64,000 nucleotides of DNA from Odiellus spinosus (lineage: Eukaryota > Arthropoda > Arachnida > Opiliones > Phalangiidae). This document shows positions 45,601-55,131 of this stretch, in pieces. Both the position numbers and the translations under genes were made by a program. The notes under the pieces are model-generated. The model was given only the letters and a program-made list of their open reading frames with translations, was not told the DNA's origin and did not search any database. Positions within the stretch are counted from its first letter, which is position 1; each line of letters starts with the position of its first letter. Location: assembly GCA_963920705.1 (NCBI GenBank), contig CAWUCO010000074.1:1859637-1923636 (forward strand). Reading direction: 5' to 3'.

Positions 45601-46110
45601 TGCCCATCTAGCTAATCTACCGTGGGGATCCTTAAGGTTTATTAACCATTGTAAGGCAGCATGATCTGTGACAACCGTAAATTTAGACCCTTCTATATAG
45701 TGATTAAATTTCTTAATCGCCCAACAAACCGCGCCGCATTCTAACTCGGTAACTGAATAATTTTTCTCGTGGGGATTTAAAGTCTTATTCGCATAAGCTA
45801 TTGCGCGAGGGGTGCCTTTCTGTTCTTGAATTAACGTGGCTCCGTACCCGGTGCCGCTAGCGTCTGTGTGTATGAAAAACTCGCCATCTCTAGAGGGGGC
45901 TGCTAATATGGGGGGACTAATTAATATTTCCTTCAGTTGATTGAAGGCGTCTTCCTGGGGTTTTTCCCAATGCCATTCTATTATTTTCTTTCTAAGTTTA
46001 TTGAGGGGACTTGCTATTTCGGCAAATTTAGGAATGAAGCGCCTAAACCAACCTGCTAAGCCTAAAAATCCGGCTAATTCATCTATATTTCGAGGGGCGG
46101 GGTAGTTCAA
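42637..46110 (-). CDS. pol: Retrotransposon pol: RNase H, integrase, PHD-like finger, C-terminal zinc knuckle
   Basis: A 1157-residue open frame. RT thumb/connection is at 1-75. RNase H is at about 76-200 (D83 in HTDAS, E124, D149 in TDH, D192). Integrase has an HHCC zinc site (H354, H361, C391, C394), catalytic D423, D483 and E518 (D,D-34-E spacing) and a GPY/F-type module near 652-690. A PHD-like Cys cluster follows: C760, C765, C780, C783, C791, C807, C810, with Tyr788 where the family has His. Then a Pro/Glu-rich region contains two copies of a PREVEEE-PATTPVI block. A CCHC knuckle (C1107-C1120) lies near the end. It is in frame with the RT segment upstream but separated by a TAG. About 450 residues beyond the integrase is long for the family. 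Confidence 0.85.
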   Translation of the reverse strand: MNYPAPRNIDELAGFLGLAGWFRRFIPKFAEIASPLNKLRKKIIEWHWEKPQEDAFNQLKEILISPPILAAPSRDGEFFIHTDASGTGYGATLIQEQKGTPRAIAYANKTLNPHEKNYSVTELECGAVCWAIKKFNHYIEGSKFTVVTDHAALQWLINLKDPHGRLARWALYLQGHDLEIIYRPGRVNKLADPLSRLPPLELKQGEKEEERNEILIASITEILDPEKENPNIREQIENETPTTPLVWFPHDPPGLFPRNPLNPPDDSWDTLLAIQTDPLPLELPIRILNRDEWEEAQRDDPELSEIYDDPDLLANHPRYVKLNGLIYVKPAKDDLIPRLLVPQSTQKQILEVYHDAKFAGHMGISKTIKKIIARYYWDGMKKNIEAYVKSCVVCQRTKVERRKKPGLMMSTIVQGPWKLVGIDLMGPFPASPQGNTTLVVMVDYFTKAVEIAPLEKATAVNVAKVFIDNVICRWGVPARLVSDNGPQFIADLFAEVATLLGVHQSFTTVYHPQSNLTERYNQVVGRLLATYIGMDHRSWDRHLPLVRLAMNSSPNDSTGYTPNFLNYGRDIRLPGDPPLEEQDDLPPPDIAFTKELKQAYINVKNNIKNANEKNKRYYDTRRREQKFVIGQMVWVRTHVQSRASSHTSHKLSPKYEGPYLVKTRLNNLAYKLMDIQTKQTIGSYHVDHIKLVHERLWPEIELNNENNNPHSNQSFRDPGEIGSHAEATAPLPPRRAKRLRNRKQKTARAKNLDSTLEEECPAPKCIINNSNEPMIDWIQCDNCELEYYVKCVGLDRDSLDTVPTYYCFKCQPELTLYLIQLPLDDSLITHTRLLHPEWQDKPIAVGIPIPRVAPLTDLEEDLRVLQIAEALRQARNIPPPEDEIIDGETEEQRRWRHFETRPWEMGRPQQQERQVWEPVPADPNEVWEVDDVDRNPHPEVFRPNYPFVIPPRNERRRRGNRPMDLPREVEEEIPATTPVIQAQFVEEVQPPNVVPVTTGLPREVEEEFPATTPVIREERVTADPSNDNLNDPPNPRIARRWNLPLQPYHNHRNFPLIIERAAQVFHGYTERRPFVRSRSSAVPSDFRNARGSPRELTGIRPRENVTCDACGAQGHREPECNPSSQLCERERSTDASDLLILSRDQLPRHQFTPTPPN

Positions 46111-46149
46111 AAGAGTTTCTATTTTGGAGGAATCCGGGCCAATACCCGC

Positions 46150-46920
46150 CTACCCAATTCTATGTCCTAACATTTTTACTTCGGTTTGAGCGAACGAGCA
46201 TTTATCTAATCTTAGGGTTAATCCCGCTGCCTGTAAACGAGTGAGAACATAACGGAGATCTATCAAATGACGTTGCCATGTGGGGGAAGCCGTGTTGATA
46301 TCATCCCTGTAAATACTAGTGTTAAACTGTCTTCGTTGTGTAGGGGGCATCACTAAATCCATCATGTAGGCGAATGATGCGGGGGCGTTCACTAAACCCA
46401 TTGCCATTACTATAAATTCATATTTCCCTGAGTGGGTAATAAAGGCGGTTTTGGCTATACTATTGGCTTCCATTGGAAGTTGCCAAAATCCCTTCAATAA
46501 ATCTAGGGAGGATATATACTCGGGGGTGCCTATTGAATCCAATACTTCGTCTATGTCGGGATAGGGGTAAGCGTCTTTAATTGTTACTGCGTTTAGTCTC
46601 CGATAATCTACACAAAACCTCGTATCTCCTGTTTTCTTGGGTACTAATACTACTGGGCTTGCCCACGCGCCATTAGAGGGTTGTATGATCCCTTCTTCTA
46701 ACATATCTGTCACATGGCTTTCTATGATAGCTTGCTTGGCGGGAGATACTCGATAGGGGGGGCAGGCTATAGGGGGACTATTTCCTGTGTCTATAACGTG
46801 GCTCGTTACGTGGGTACGACCGGGTTTATTACTTAATACTTGGGGGAAATCGTTAAATAGTTTCAATAGATCCTCCTTTTGTTCAGGTTTTAAATAATCT
46901 ACATTTTCGGGCAGTGTCAC
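46150..46920 (-). pseudogene. pol: Retrotransposon reverse transcriptase segment, altered active site
   Basis: Ty3/gypsy RT with WASPVVLVPKK, the first Asp motif (SSLDLLKGFWQLP, D140) and MAMGLVNAPASF. The catalytic box reads YRDD (204-207), where the second position is normally a hydrophobic residue. The segment ends at an in-frame TAG (46150-46152) and the RNase H segment continues in the same frame 42 bp on. Upstream it overlaps the protease frame in a different phase at a C-rich homopolymer (46938-46955 region). Together these indicate an inactive copy, or in part sequence error at the homopolymer. Confidence 0.85.
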
Positions 46921-47836
46921 CTCGCCTTGACTTTCTAGGGGGGATAGGGGGGGTTGTCCTTTTTGCAGGATCTTTGATCATTGGTAAGCACTGGCGCTGT
47001 CCCCGTAGGCTTAACACTACTGTCATCTCGCTACGTAATAGATCGGCTCCTACAGCTGATACCCAATCATTTCCCAATAACATTGCGAAGGTACTACATC
47101 TCTCGATTATGAAAAAGGGGTAATCCATACAGGGTCCCAAGGCGTCCTGAAATTGTATGGGAAATAATACTGGCCCTCTAGCTATTAATCCATTTTCTTC
47201 CGAAGCGGATGAAAATGTATTGGGGGTTAAATTATCTAATCGGTAGTGGGGATACTCTCTCTCTGCTATTTCTCGTGTCATAAATGAACGACACGCCCCT
47301 GTATCTATCATGGCGGCTACTCTTGAGTGGGGAAAATGAATAACTACACTAGAAGTCCCTGCTACAAATCCTTGAACTGCGGTAACTGTATTTGGTTCCG
47401 GGGCTAACTCGACTACCCTTTTTGGTACTGTGGTTACGAAAGATGGGACTGGTATGCCTAATCTCGCTGGACATTGGTTGGCAAAGTGATCTAAAGCTCC
47501 ACATTCGTAACAACTATTTGGTCTAGGGGGTGGAGGATTTACGGTTGGGTTTGGATTTCCCTGGGGTCTTGTGTTCCGACGTTTGGGACAATTAGAGTAA
47601 TAATGTGTCGATTCTCGACAGTGGGAACAGAACTGGTTTGACGAGGAATTCCCCTGATAATTGGGATTCCGATTATTTGTACTATGATTAACCTGGTAAT
47701 TGTTATTAGGGGGGATCTGAGGGTGGTTACTTCCGCCCGGGGGCTTGGTAGCTTGCATTAAATCCATAACCGGGGTTAACTCCGTGAATGTTTGCAATAA
47801 TTCGCCTACGGTGGTGCATGGTTTTAAACGAGACAT
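46883..47836 (-). CDS. Retrotransposon nucleocapsid knuckles and aspartic protease
   Basis: 317 codons. Two CCHC knuckles (C70-C83, C109-C122), Pro-rich linker, then retropepsin with AMIDTGACRSF (DTGA at 178-181) and a flap-distal LLGNDWV. It is out of phase with the upstream gag frame (joint near 47860) and with the RT frame. One such change per element could be programmed frameshifting; two is more than usual. Confidence 0.8.
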   Translation of the reverse strand: MSRLKPCTTVGELLQTFTELTPVMDLMQATKPPGGSNHPQIPPNNNYQVNHSTNNRNPNYQGNSSSNQFCSHCRESTHYYSNCPKRRNTRPQGNPNPTVNPPPPRPNSCYECGALDHFANQCPARLGIPVPSFVTTVPKRVVELAPEPNTVTAVQGFVAGTSSVVIHFPHSRVAAMIDTGACRSFMTREIAEREYPHYRLDNLTPNTFSSASEENGLIARGPVLFPIQFQDALGPCMDYPFFIIERCSTFAMLLGNDWVSAVGADLLRSEMTVVLSLRGQRQCLPMIKDPAKRTTPPIPPRKSRRGDTARKCRLFKT

Positions 47837-49154
47837 TGCTTCGCATTCGGGGAGAAGCCCAAGTGTTTTCTATATATCTAGAGGGAGTTTCGGTTCGGAG
47901 TTGTTTGCGATTCCCTATTGCTCTTAAAATTCTGCGGGTGTAACTATCATCTAAAAATTTTGTTTTAAACCTCTTTAAAAATTTATCCCATGTGTCTAGG
48001 GTTTTGTGCTCCGTTCTATACCAAGTTCTAGCCCGCCCATCTAACATAAAATGCATACTACGTAGGGCGTCGTCGGGGCTCCCGTTCCCGGCTCTAGCGT
48101 ACTCTTCTATATCAGTTAAAAAATTGAGGGGATTCTCCTTCTCAGTCCCACTATAGCGGAAAGGGGGAACTTTTACGGGGCGAAAGGAGTTACGGTTTCC
48201 CTCTGTGCTTCCCTCTCGGTATGACGTAGTATTTCGGGATTCTCTCTCTCGGTGAAACGGGTTATAATTCGTAGTGGTCTCTTCGGGGGGGCTAGGGGTA
48301 TCTAGCGGGAGATTCCAACTTGATAGAGGGGGTTTCTCATGATTAGGGGTTCTGTTACGCCTAAACAAATCTTCGGGGGTGTCCTCAAATCTACCTCCTC
48401 CCGGATTATTTGTTGCCAGATTAACGGGGGTTTTCTGATTAGCTAAGTCATATAAACTTTGGCGTACTTCATTCATTTGGCTTAATATGATATTTTCTCT
48501 TCGCTTGCACTCGTTCGCTAATTCTGATATCGCCGCGGCCTTGGAGCTATCCCTACTCGGTTCCTCAACAAATTTTACACGGGTCTCGGAATTTCCCGGA
48601 TGAGGGGTGGAAGTGAGGGGATCTATTTTTTGTACCGCTTGGCTCAATTGGTTTGCTAAAGGGGAAAGAACATCCCGTACTGTTTCGGCAAGACGTAAAT
48701 GGGTTTCTAGCTCGTTTGCATTATTATTAGCACTAACTCTGGCTTCTATTCTCTCCTCGAGTCTATGTAGGGCCCCGGCTACCATCTCTAACTGGGGTTT
48801 TTCTGTCGGTATATCTCCCGGGGAGGGTGGTCTCATAGCCTTTAAGTGATCCAGGATACCTATCATAATGGCGGACTGCCGATCCTCCCGCATGTCGAGG
48901 GTGTTTTTCACAAGGTCCGCTAGGTGGCTCAAATCTTTACTAGGGGGGAGCTCCTTTCTACTTTCTCCCATACATTTAACTAGATCAATTAACTGTCGTA
49001 TTATATCTACACTCTTTCTGAGGGGAATCCAAAACCAATACTCCCTAGTCACCCAACATCCAATCAAACTAACCAAGAACATAACTACTGCTCCCAGGGT
49101 TTTCATGACAATACTGCCCTCGGGCGTCTCCAAGAGGGAATCGAAAAGATCCAT
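47727..49154 (-). CDS. gag: Retrotransposon Gag
   Basis: 475 codons, but real homology ends near residue 432, after which the frame reads the knuckle region out of phase. A hydrophobic segment lies at 19-36 (TLGAVVMFLVSLIGCWV), unusual for Gag and possibly a membrane anchor. Helical and charged segments follow at about 60-230, then a low-complexity Asn/Pro/Arg region. A Retrotrans_gag-like block (NFLTDIEEYAR ... RTWYR ... WDKFLKRFKTKF) is at about 335-425. The start is the first Met after the 5' leader (about 460 bp from the PBS). Confidence 0.75.
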   Translation of the reverse strand: MDLFDSLLETPEGSIVMKTLGAVVMFLVSLIGCWVTREYWFWIPLRKSVDIIRQLIDLVKCMGESRKELPPSKDLSHLADLVKNTLDMREDRQSAIMIGILDHLKAMRPPSPGDIPTEKPQLEMVAGALHRLEERIEARVSANNNANELETHLRLAETVRDVLSPLANQLSQAVQKIDPLTSTPHPGNSETRVKFVEEPSRDSSKAAAISELANECKRRENIILSQMNEVRQSLYDLANQKTPVNLATNNPGGGRFEDTPEDLFRRNRTPNHEKPPLSSWNLPLDTPSPPEETTTNYNPFHRERESRNTTSYREGSTEGNRNSFRPVKVPPFRYSGTEKENPLNFLTDIEEYARAGNGSPDDALRSMHFMLDGRARTWYRTEHKTLDTWDKFLKRFKTKFLDDSYTRRILRAIGNRKQLRTETPSRYIENTWASPRMRSNVSFKTMHHRRRIIANIHGVNPGYGFNASYQAPGRK

Positions 49155-49616
49155 TTTGTTAGGCCTATGTAAAAACGTGGGGTGGTGTCGGTGGATGGTG
49201 AGGGGATTTTTCTCGTGGGGTTGGTTTTTCTAATGTTTTAAAAAGAGGGCCTAGAGGGGACGGTAAAATGTCTACCTTAGGATTCTCTATCCTAACGACG
49301 TAATGGAGGCGGTTATATAGAAAAACGGCATAAAACGTGAAAAATAACGTTATCAATTTGAAACTAATCATTCAGAACCCAAGTTTAATAATCAATAACA
49401 ATAAACACAAAAATAAAAATAGATCGGCAAAAAAAATTTTGCTTTACCGATCTCTAACAATGTGCCGTTCGGAAGAAAAAGGAGGGAGAAGGAAAAAAAA
49501 AAAATCTTCTCCGTCTTTTTTTTTCTTCAAAGGGGTAGTCTAACACACTGGAAATCTAGAGGGCATCAACCGCGAATACGAGAGTGATTGAGCAACCAAT
49601 TACAGTCCTTTCTACA

Positions 49617-49637
49617 CGAATCCTGCCGACTGCGCCA
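49617..49637 (-). other. Primer-binding site, complementary to a tRNA-Ser 3' end
   Basis: On the minus strand, directly after the LTR, the site reads TGGCGCAGTCGGCAGGATTC. The complement ends CCGACTGCGCCA, matching the 3' end of insect tRNA-Ser (acceptor strand plus CCA) with one change in the T-stem. This is the primer type known from 297/17.6-like elements. Confidence 0.8.
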
Positions 49638-50518
49638 TTTTATATAAGGGTTTTTCTCCTCGCCGGAGCGTTTCCGCCTGGCGAGCGGCGTTCGAACTTT
49701 TTCCCGCGAATTTGGTTAAAAAAACGCTGGTTTTGGGAAAAATATTCGAAGAGCCACCAACACGGGGAAAAACGAGAAAAGCTTACACAAAAAAGTGTTT
49801 TGGGGGTTGGGATAAATTGTGTGAGGAGTTTAATCACGTGGGAAGAAGAGGAAAAAAGATTCGTTTCACGTATGGTTTCTCATAATTGGTCAATCAAAAT
49901 AACACTCTTTTATTCATGGTAAGGCACATTGGTAATAACACTTTTAAAAATATATAACACTTTAAAAACTAGGGGGGGGGGGAAACGATAATGCCTAATT
50001 CGAGGGACGTTACAACCCGTTATCTCACGGAGTTGGGCGCACGTTAGGTGCTTAGATATCTACGTTAACTTATCGGGGCTATCAAGTTATGCTTAATCAA
50101 ATATAGATACACTTTAATATTAATGATACCTTGGATATTTAAAATGGGGCTTTCTAGGTTATTCTACAGTTATTTAACACTTACGGGTATCGTCAAGTGG
50201 GAACGCGGTAGCCATTATGTATCTCAGGTAACGTTGTCGAGAGATATATAGATTAGCACGGAACTCGTCGTTAACTAGGGGGGATCAACTACGTGACGTC
50301 GTCACTTTAACTTTCAAAAAAACAAAAAAACATAACTTTCTAGAGGGGATCTTGACTCGTAAAAACTACGATACGAATGAATATTTTAACTATGATTTTA
50401 TTCTAATTACACCTCCTAATGAGGGGGTTTTTAAAGGGGGGAGCAAAGCTTTTCCTTATCTCTCTCTTTTTATCTCGATAACGTTTCTGATTTCTATCTT
50501 TTCTTAAAAAGTGCGGGA
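49638..50518 (-). repeat. LTR, right copy (5' LTR)
   Basis: About 881 bp. It abuts the primer-binding site exactly, fixing the 3' edge of the LTR. The outer edge is where similarity to the left LTR stops ('gtgcgggag', 50518) and element I sequence begins. Confidence 0.85.
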
Positions 50519-51793
50519 GCAGCTTTATGTCTCAATTCTTGTGGCCAGACCATCTCTTCCTGCTGTTAAATGGAAATGGCACCAGTGAATTCGGCGGTGG
50601 TTGATCTTCATGAAGTTTAACTGCTCTTCAATACTCCTAAGCCTCCAACTTATATTAACTATAATTTAGCCGAACGATAGTAACATACACAAACAAATCG
50701 AAGTCCATAGGTAGTAGCAGTCAATTACCTTAGTAACTATCTATATAATGCCAACATCTCTAATCCAATAAGAGCATGACTTAAATATTTATAGCTCTCT
50801 TACTACCTCTGCTCTGCTCTCTAACGAAGTTCACTGGACACGCCTGCTTTTGAAATGTCATTTTTTGGAAAGTTTCCCGGCTTTATAGTGGAGATAACTG
50901 AAGACTTTTAGATTTGTTTTCTCCAACATCAGATGCGCATTTTTTTTATTCAAAAATACTGTTGGTTTTTTGAACAAAGGAAACCTACTATGATTCAAAG
51001 AGAGTTTGCATGACTATCATTTTTCTTATGATTTCTAACGTTAAGTATCAATCGGCCTCAGCTTTATATTTTATACTCCAATTCCGCTTTAACTGGTTAT
51101 ATTTACTCCGAGTATAATAGATCTATCAACTAGAGTACAGTAGTAGAATTGTACTTAGATGATCCAAAACACATTGAGTTTGCAACAAGCCTAAGCTTAC
51201 ACTACCTTCGCTTGACCTTAGGCGCGTGCTGAACACTCAAGCTTGTATTTAACATACCATGTGATATTTAATCCCTAGACCTTTCATTGTGAAATGTTCT
51301 TACAGAGACATAATATATTAAATTAGCCACATTTCTAAGTAATGCGATTTAAATTCAATCGCCTCGGTTTATTCGAGTACTCTACCCAAAAGGTCGTGAG
51401 AATGAGGCCTCTTATCACCGAAATATAAAGAAACGATTGACGACACCATCGCGCAAGCGAGAGGGTTCGCCACAATTCTAAACGCTAATGTAAACCACCC
51501 ATTGGAGCAGTGCATCTATGAGTAGCAAATCCATAAATCTCGTTTATATAGGCAGGGAAGAGATGTATTATTAAAGTTAAAAAATCAAATCTTGCCTACT
51601 TTTTAATTGCGGTGAATTAAGGTGAATTTAATGGGACACTCATGATATAATATAAAAAGAGCTGAAGAGGGCTACTCGAGTAGAAGAACCCAGTGAATGT
51701 AATTTTCAGTTACCGATAAAAAGTACCATTAAAAATAGCTTATCTACTGTTTAATAAATAAAACTTTTGTTCATCAATTTAGAACCACTTAAT
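50519..51793 (+). mobile_element. Helentron-like element I, 5'-side fragment
   Basis: Aligns with the middle of G (about 58960-59700) and, in reverse, with H (5080-5720). It includes a decayed version of the small shared frame and the block 'agtgaatgtaattttcagtt' (51689-51708). It stops at 51793 where F' begins and resumes at 61883. The true 5' end is missing at the LTR edge. Confidence 0.75.
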
Positions 51794-52423
51794 ACAAGTT
51801 GGGAAAACCAAAATAATACCTCCCCGAGTCCCACGTCATCTAACCCAACCTAACATTACCTAAGTGTTTTGATGAACGTCTGTTAATAGGAGGAGGAGGA
51901 ACTAAGGCTTGAATTAAATTAAAAATTGGTTGACACTAATGTTTTTTTTTACAGTCAACGTTCATATCTCCCGAAGTAAAAATAGGCCAAAATCAATGCC
52001 CACTTTACGTAGTCATTGCTCAAACGAAAGTACATTTTGCCACCTTGAATTTTGAAGAAAAAAATGAAAGAAATAATAAGTCCAATTTCTATTTTTATTT
52101 AACGCAATATGTTGAAAAACGATTTACAATATCTATTTCTTATACGTAAGGAAAAAATATTAATTTAGAAGAATTAATCTTCTAGCAAAAAAAGACCAAT
52201 TAGTAAATTGTAACGCAACTTGCGTTGTTTCAAACCAATAACGACTTATCAAGTTAACGTCATTTCATCGCGAATAAAATAGATATTTCATATCAACTTG
52301 TACAAAAAAGTTGAATCACAAATACTACAGTGACTGAGTTATCAAAAATACAATTTGTAAATAAAAGAATTTTGAATTAGACTAAATAATTAAATTTCTT
52401 TTTATCACAACACAATTGGTGAC

Positions 52424-52666
52424 TCAAATTTTACACCCGCGATTAATCTTAACACTTTTCTTTCTCATATTTTTTTTGGAGACAAATTTTTTTATATTTA
52501 TTACTTTTGTAATATTAAATTTATTTTCCAAAAAATTGAAAAGATAAATATCATCCTCTACATGGACCCTCTCTGACAACCAAGGCTTAACTGAAAATAA
52601 AACTTTTTTTGCTAAGAAGCAAATTTCCTTAAAAAAATATATCATCTTCAGAAGAATTAATTCCAC
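52424..52666 (-). CDS. Small overlapping frame of element F', unrecognised
   Basis: 80 codons, one residue different from 41116-41358. Lys-rich, no domain recognised. Conserved open frame in both copies, but the copies are too similar for this to prove coding. Confidence 0.25.
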   Translation of the reverse strand: MELILLKMIYFFKEICFLAKKVLFSVKPWLSERVHVEDDIYLFNFLENKFNITKVINIKKFVSKKNMRKKSVKINRGCKI

Positions 52667-53243
52667 TAGGACTTTGTACTTGAGATTCAGAACCTAAATT
52701 TGATTTAGAACTCTTTTTTTCCGAAAGAGAGTCTTTTACACATTGCACAAATGGTAAAGTAGAATTACTTCTCTCAATTTGACTTAAAACGTCTTCATCG
52801 ACTTCCAAAGGCTCGTCGAGTAATGAATCTAATATCGGACTAGACATAGACGGCCGAGTAGAAATAGTTTCTAAAAGTGATATGGACTCTTGAGAACTCG
52901 ACCCTTGATATTGTGGCACTTGACTAGTGGAAACTTGAGGAACGGACGATTGAAGAGTGGACGGTTGAGCAGTGGCATTTTGAGCAGTGGAATTTTGAGC
53001 AGTGGCATTTTGAGCAGTGGCATTTTGAGCAGTGGCATTTTGAGCAGTGGCATTTTGAGCAGTGGCATTTTGAGCAGTGGATTTTTGAAACCCGGACGCT
53101 TGAGAACCGGACGTTTGAGAACGGGACGCTTGAGAACCAGACACTTGAGAACCGGACGCTTGAGATGATTTTGATTTGTTCACTGAATTACCCACCGTAT
53201 AAGGTATCTTCCTCTTTGGTTTCTGATTACAATGGTAGCTCAT
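52629..53243 (-). CDS. CCHC zinc-knuckle protein with Ser/Thr-Gln repeats (element F')
   Basis: 204 codons from the first Met. The frame stays open upstream through the CYICNGWGHMSYHC knuckle (to about 53333). It is ten residues shorter than the F copy because the 15-bp (TCCACTGCTCAAAAT) minisatellite has fewer units. Flanking residues are identical, so array length varies in whole codons. See the F copy for structure. Confidence 0.5.
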   Translation of the reverse strand: MSYHCNQKPKRKIPYTVGNSVNKSKSSQASGSQVSGSQASRSQTSGSQASGFQKSTAQNATAQNATAQNATAQNATAQNATAQNSTAQNATAQPSTLQSSVPQVSTSQVPQYQGSSSQESISLLETISTRPSMSSPILDSLLDEPLEVDEDVLSQIERSNSTLPFVQCVKDSLSEKKSSKSNLGSESQVQSPSGINSSEDDIFF

Positions 53244-53256
53244 ATGTCCCCAACCG

Positions 53257-53814
53257 TTACATATGTAACACTGAACATTCTTTAACGGATTTGTGGGTTG
53301 TAGTTCTTGCGGGACTTCTCGTTCTCCATACCTTAAAATACACCCAATATATTTTTAATTGATTATATGTAAAAAGACAGTCGATTATAGAAAACCTTCT
53401 TCCAACATACTTAGTTTTAAAGAATTTTTTTAATTGAATTTCTTTCAGTGCCGGAAGCTCAAAACTGATCTTTTGAAGTCTAAAATCCATAACTGCACCA
53501 AGGCCGAACAAAGTTATTGAGCCTAACGAAAAGAGTTCTTCATCGACTGAGACCAAAACTTTATGATTTTCAACAAATCTATTGTTAATTTCTATATTGA
53601 TTAATACAACGCCCGTACAGCGTGATGTTTCTTCCACTGATTTAATTTCATCGCTAATTCTTTCCAAACACACTTCCGTTGGTAATAAATTTAAAACTGA
53701 AAGTGGCATTCGTGAGAAATAACGATCACTTCTTACAATACTGTCGCAGGAATACTTCATGGGACCAATCTTTACTTTGAAAATAAATGGTGGTTTTCCT
53801 AACCTAAATAACAC
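53257..53814 (-). CDS. Unrecognised 185-residue frame of element F'
   Basis: Same as 39938-40495 except Gly for Glu at position 6. Same out-of-phase junction with the zinc-knuckle frame, so the junction predates the duplication of the element. Confidence 0.4.
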   Translation of the reverse strand: MLFRLGKPPFIFKVKIGPMKYSCDSIVRSDRYFSRMPLSVLNLLPTEVCLERISDEIKSVEETSRCTGVVLINIEINNRFVENHKVLVSVDEELFSLGSITLFGLGAVMDFRLQKISFELPALKEIQLKKFFKTKYVGRRFSIIDCLFTYNQLKIYWVYFKVWRTRSPARTTTHKSVKECSVLHM

Positions 53815-54480
53815 AAAATATTGTGTAAATCAAAATTTAATATATGTTAAATTCCAAAAATTAATACCTTGCGACATTTGCCATGATGAACTTTATATTA
53901 ATGGAATTAAAAATAATTCACCGATTGACAATGGAAATGTTAGGAAATGAATCGAATTTATTCTGGAAAAAACAAATAAAAATTAATTCATTAGGCAGGT
54001 CTTGACCCTTATTTTATTCTTTTTCTAGAAGATTAAAGGAAAAAAATCACATAAAATAATGTTACTACCTTTTCTGAAATATGTCCTATTACTTGGAAAA
54101 TCAAAGAGATGAAACCAGATTCTCTTTCTGTTCGCTTACTGAAAATTCTCTCTAATTGGAAGAGTGTTGGTTAAATCTAATCCCGATCCATATTACATAC
54201 GTGATTCGGGATATATTAAATGGGCGGCATTTTTACCATATAGCAAAAATGCCTTTATTACGTAGTTAAATTAAGACTTTTTACATAGCGATTCACTTTC
54301 ACCGACGGAATTAGCCTGCGGGCCGTTCCCCTTAAAAACTCTCCTTGAGATCACTAAACCGCCTTGTTCGTCGTCCTTGATTTAACTAACTTCGACCCCA
54401 ATTTCTTTTCCAAAATATCACACACTTTTCTCCGACTGGCCAGCCCAGGAAATAAGAATTAATTTTCCATGGACCCAGCG

Positions 54481-54727
54481 ATAGATATATGAAAAATACA
54501 CTAGATCCACAAAAATGTTAACGTCGATGTACGAAATAGAAACTTTTTTATCTGTGACTTTGACTGTACAAATTTCTCCCAACACAGGGGGACATGTCTC
54601 CCTGGGGCGCGTGACATTTATTCAGTCAAAGGCGAGCATTTGCGCATGAAAATAGTTTATATTTCTGACATCTTCGGCGCCTGACTTAGGTAGGGTTGTG
54701 GATCTAGTTAATTTTTCATATATTTAT
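54481..54727. repeat. Inverted-repeat element nested in F'
   Basis: Inverse partner of 39025-39271 with the same 32-bp ends. No coding content. Confidence 0.75.
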
Positions 54728-55131
54728 GTCCCAGCGTCGCTTGCAACGGAGTCCACTAAGGTTCGAATCCATTGGAAAGCTATTTAAATTTAAAAAGTAA
54801 ATCTCTCGTCATAAAAAATAATAAAAAAGAGGAAATAGATTTACAAAACAATGTCACTCTTTGCTGCAGAATACCGAATTATTTCCGGATTGATGAATTC
54901 GCGACCGAAAAGTATCGCAGCGCTGCCTATGAGTCACTATAGAAACTCTTCACTTTTCGATTGCGAATAATAACGTATTTTTTCTCTAATCGACCCGTTT
55001 TTAAAATTAATCTTAATACAAGCCTTTTATAAGGCTGAGCCTGATACTCCTTAAATTAGCATGCTTTCAAGGACGCATACCGGAGCGACCGATATGTCAC
55101 CGCTAAATTTATTTTCTATGAAATCGGTATT

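Larger units (their letters stand above)
32832..50518 (-). mobile_element. Ty3/gypsy-type LTR retrotransposon, split by element F
   Basis: Direct LTRs lie at 32832-33716 and 49638-50518. The interior on the minus strand has a primer-binding site, gag, protease, RT, RNase H and integrase in Ty3/gypsy order. Element F (35199-41984) sits in the post-pol region; without it the element is about 10.9 kb. LTRs do not show TG...CA ends and no target duplication is seen. The flanks belong to different elements (Helentron gene at left, element I at right), so the insertion is rearranged, truncated or mis-assembled at one side. The coding region is broken, so it is not autonomous. Confidence 0.85.

Noticed and set aside
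42637-50518. Intact endogenous retrovirus with an envelope gene
   Set aside because: No signal peptide, fusion-type or transmembrane glycoprotein features are seen after pol; the short frames at 34.4-34.8 kb are basic and Pro-rich. The element is called an LTR retrotransposon only.
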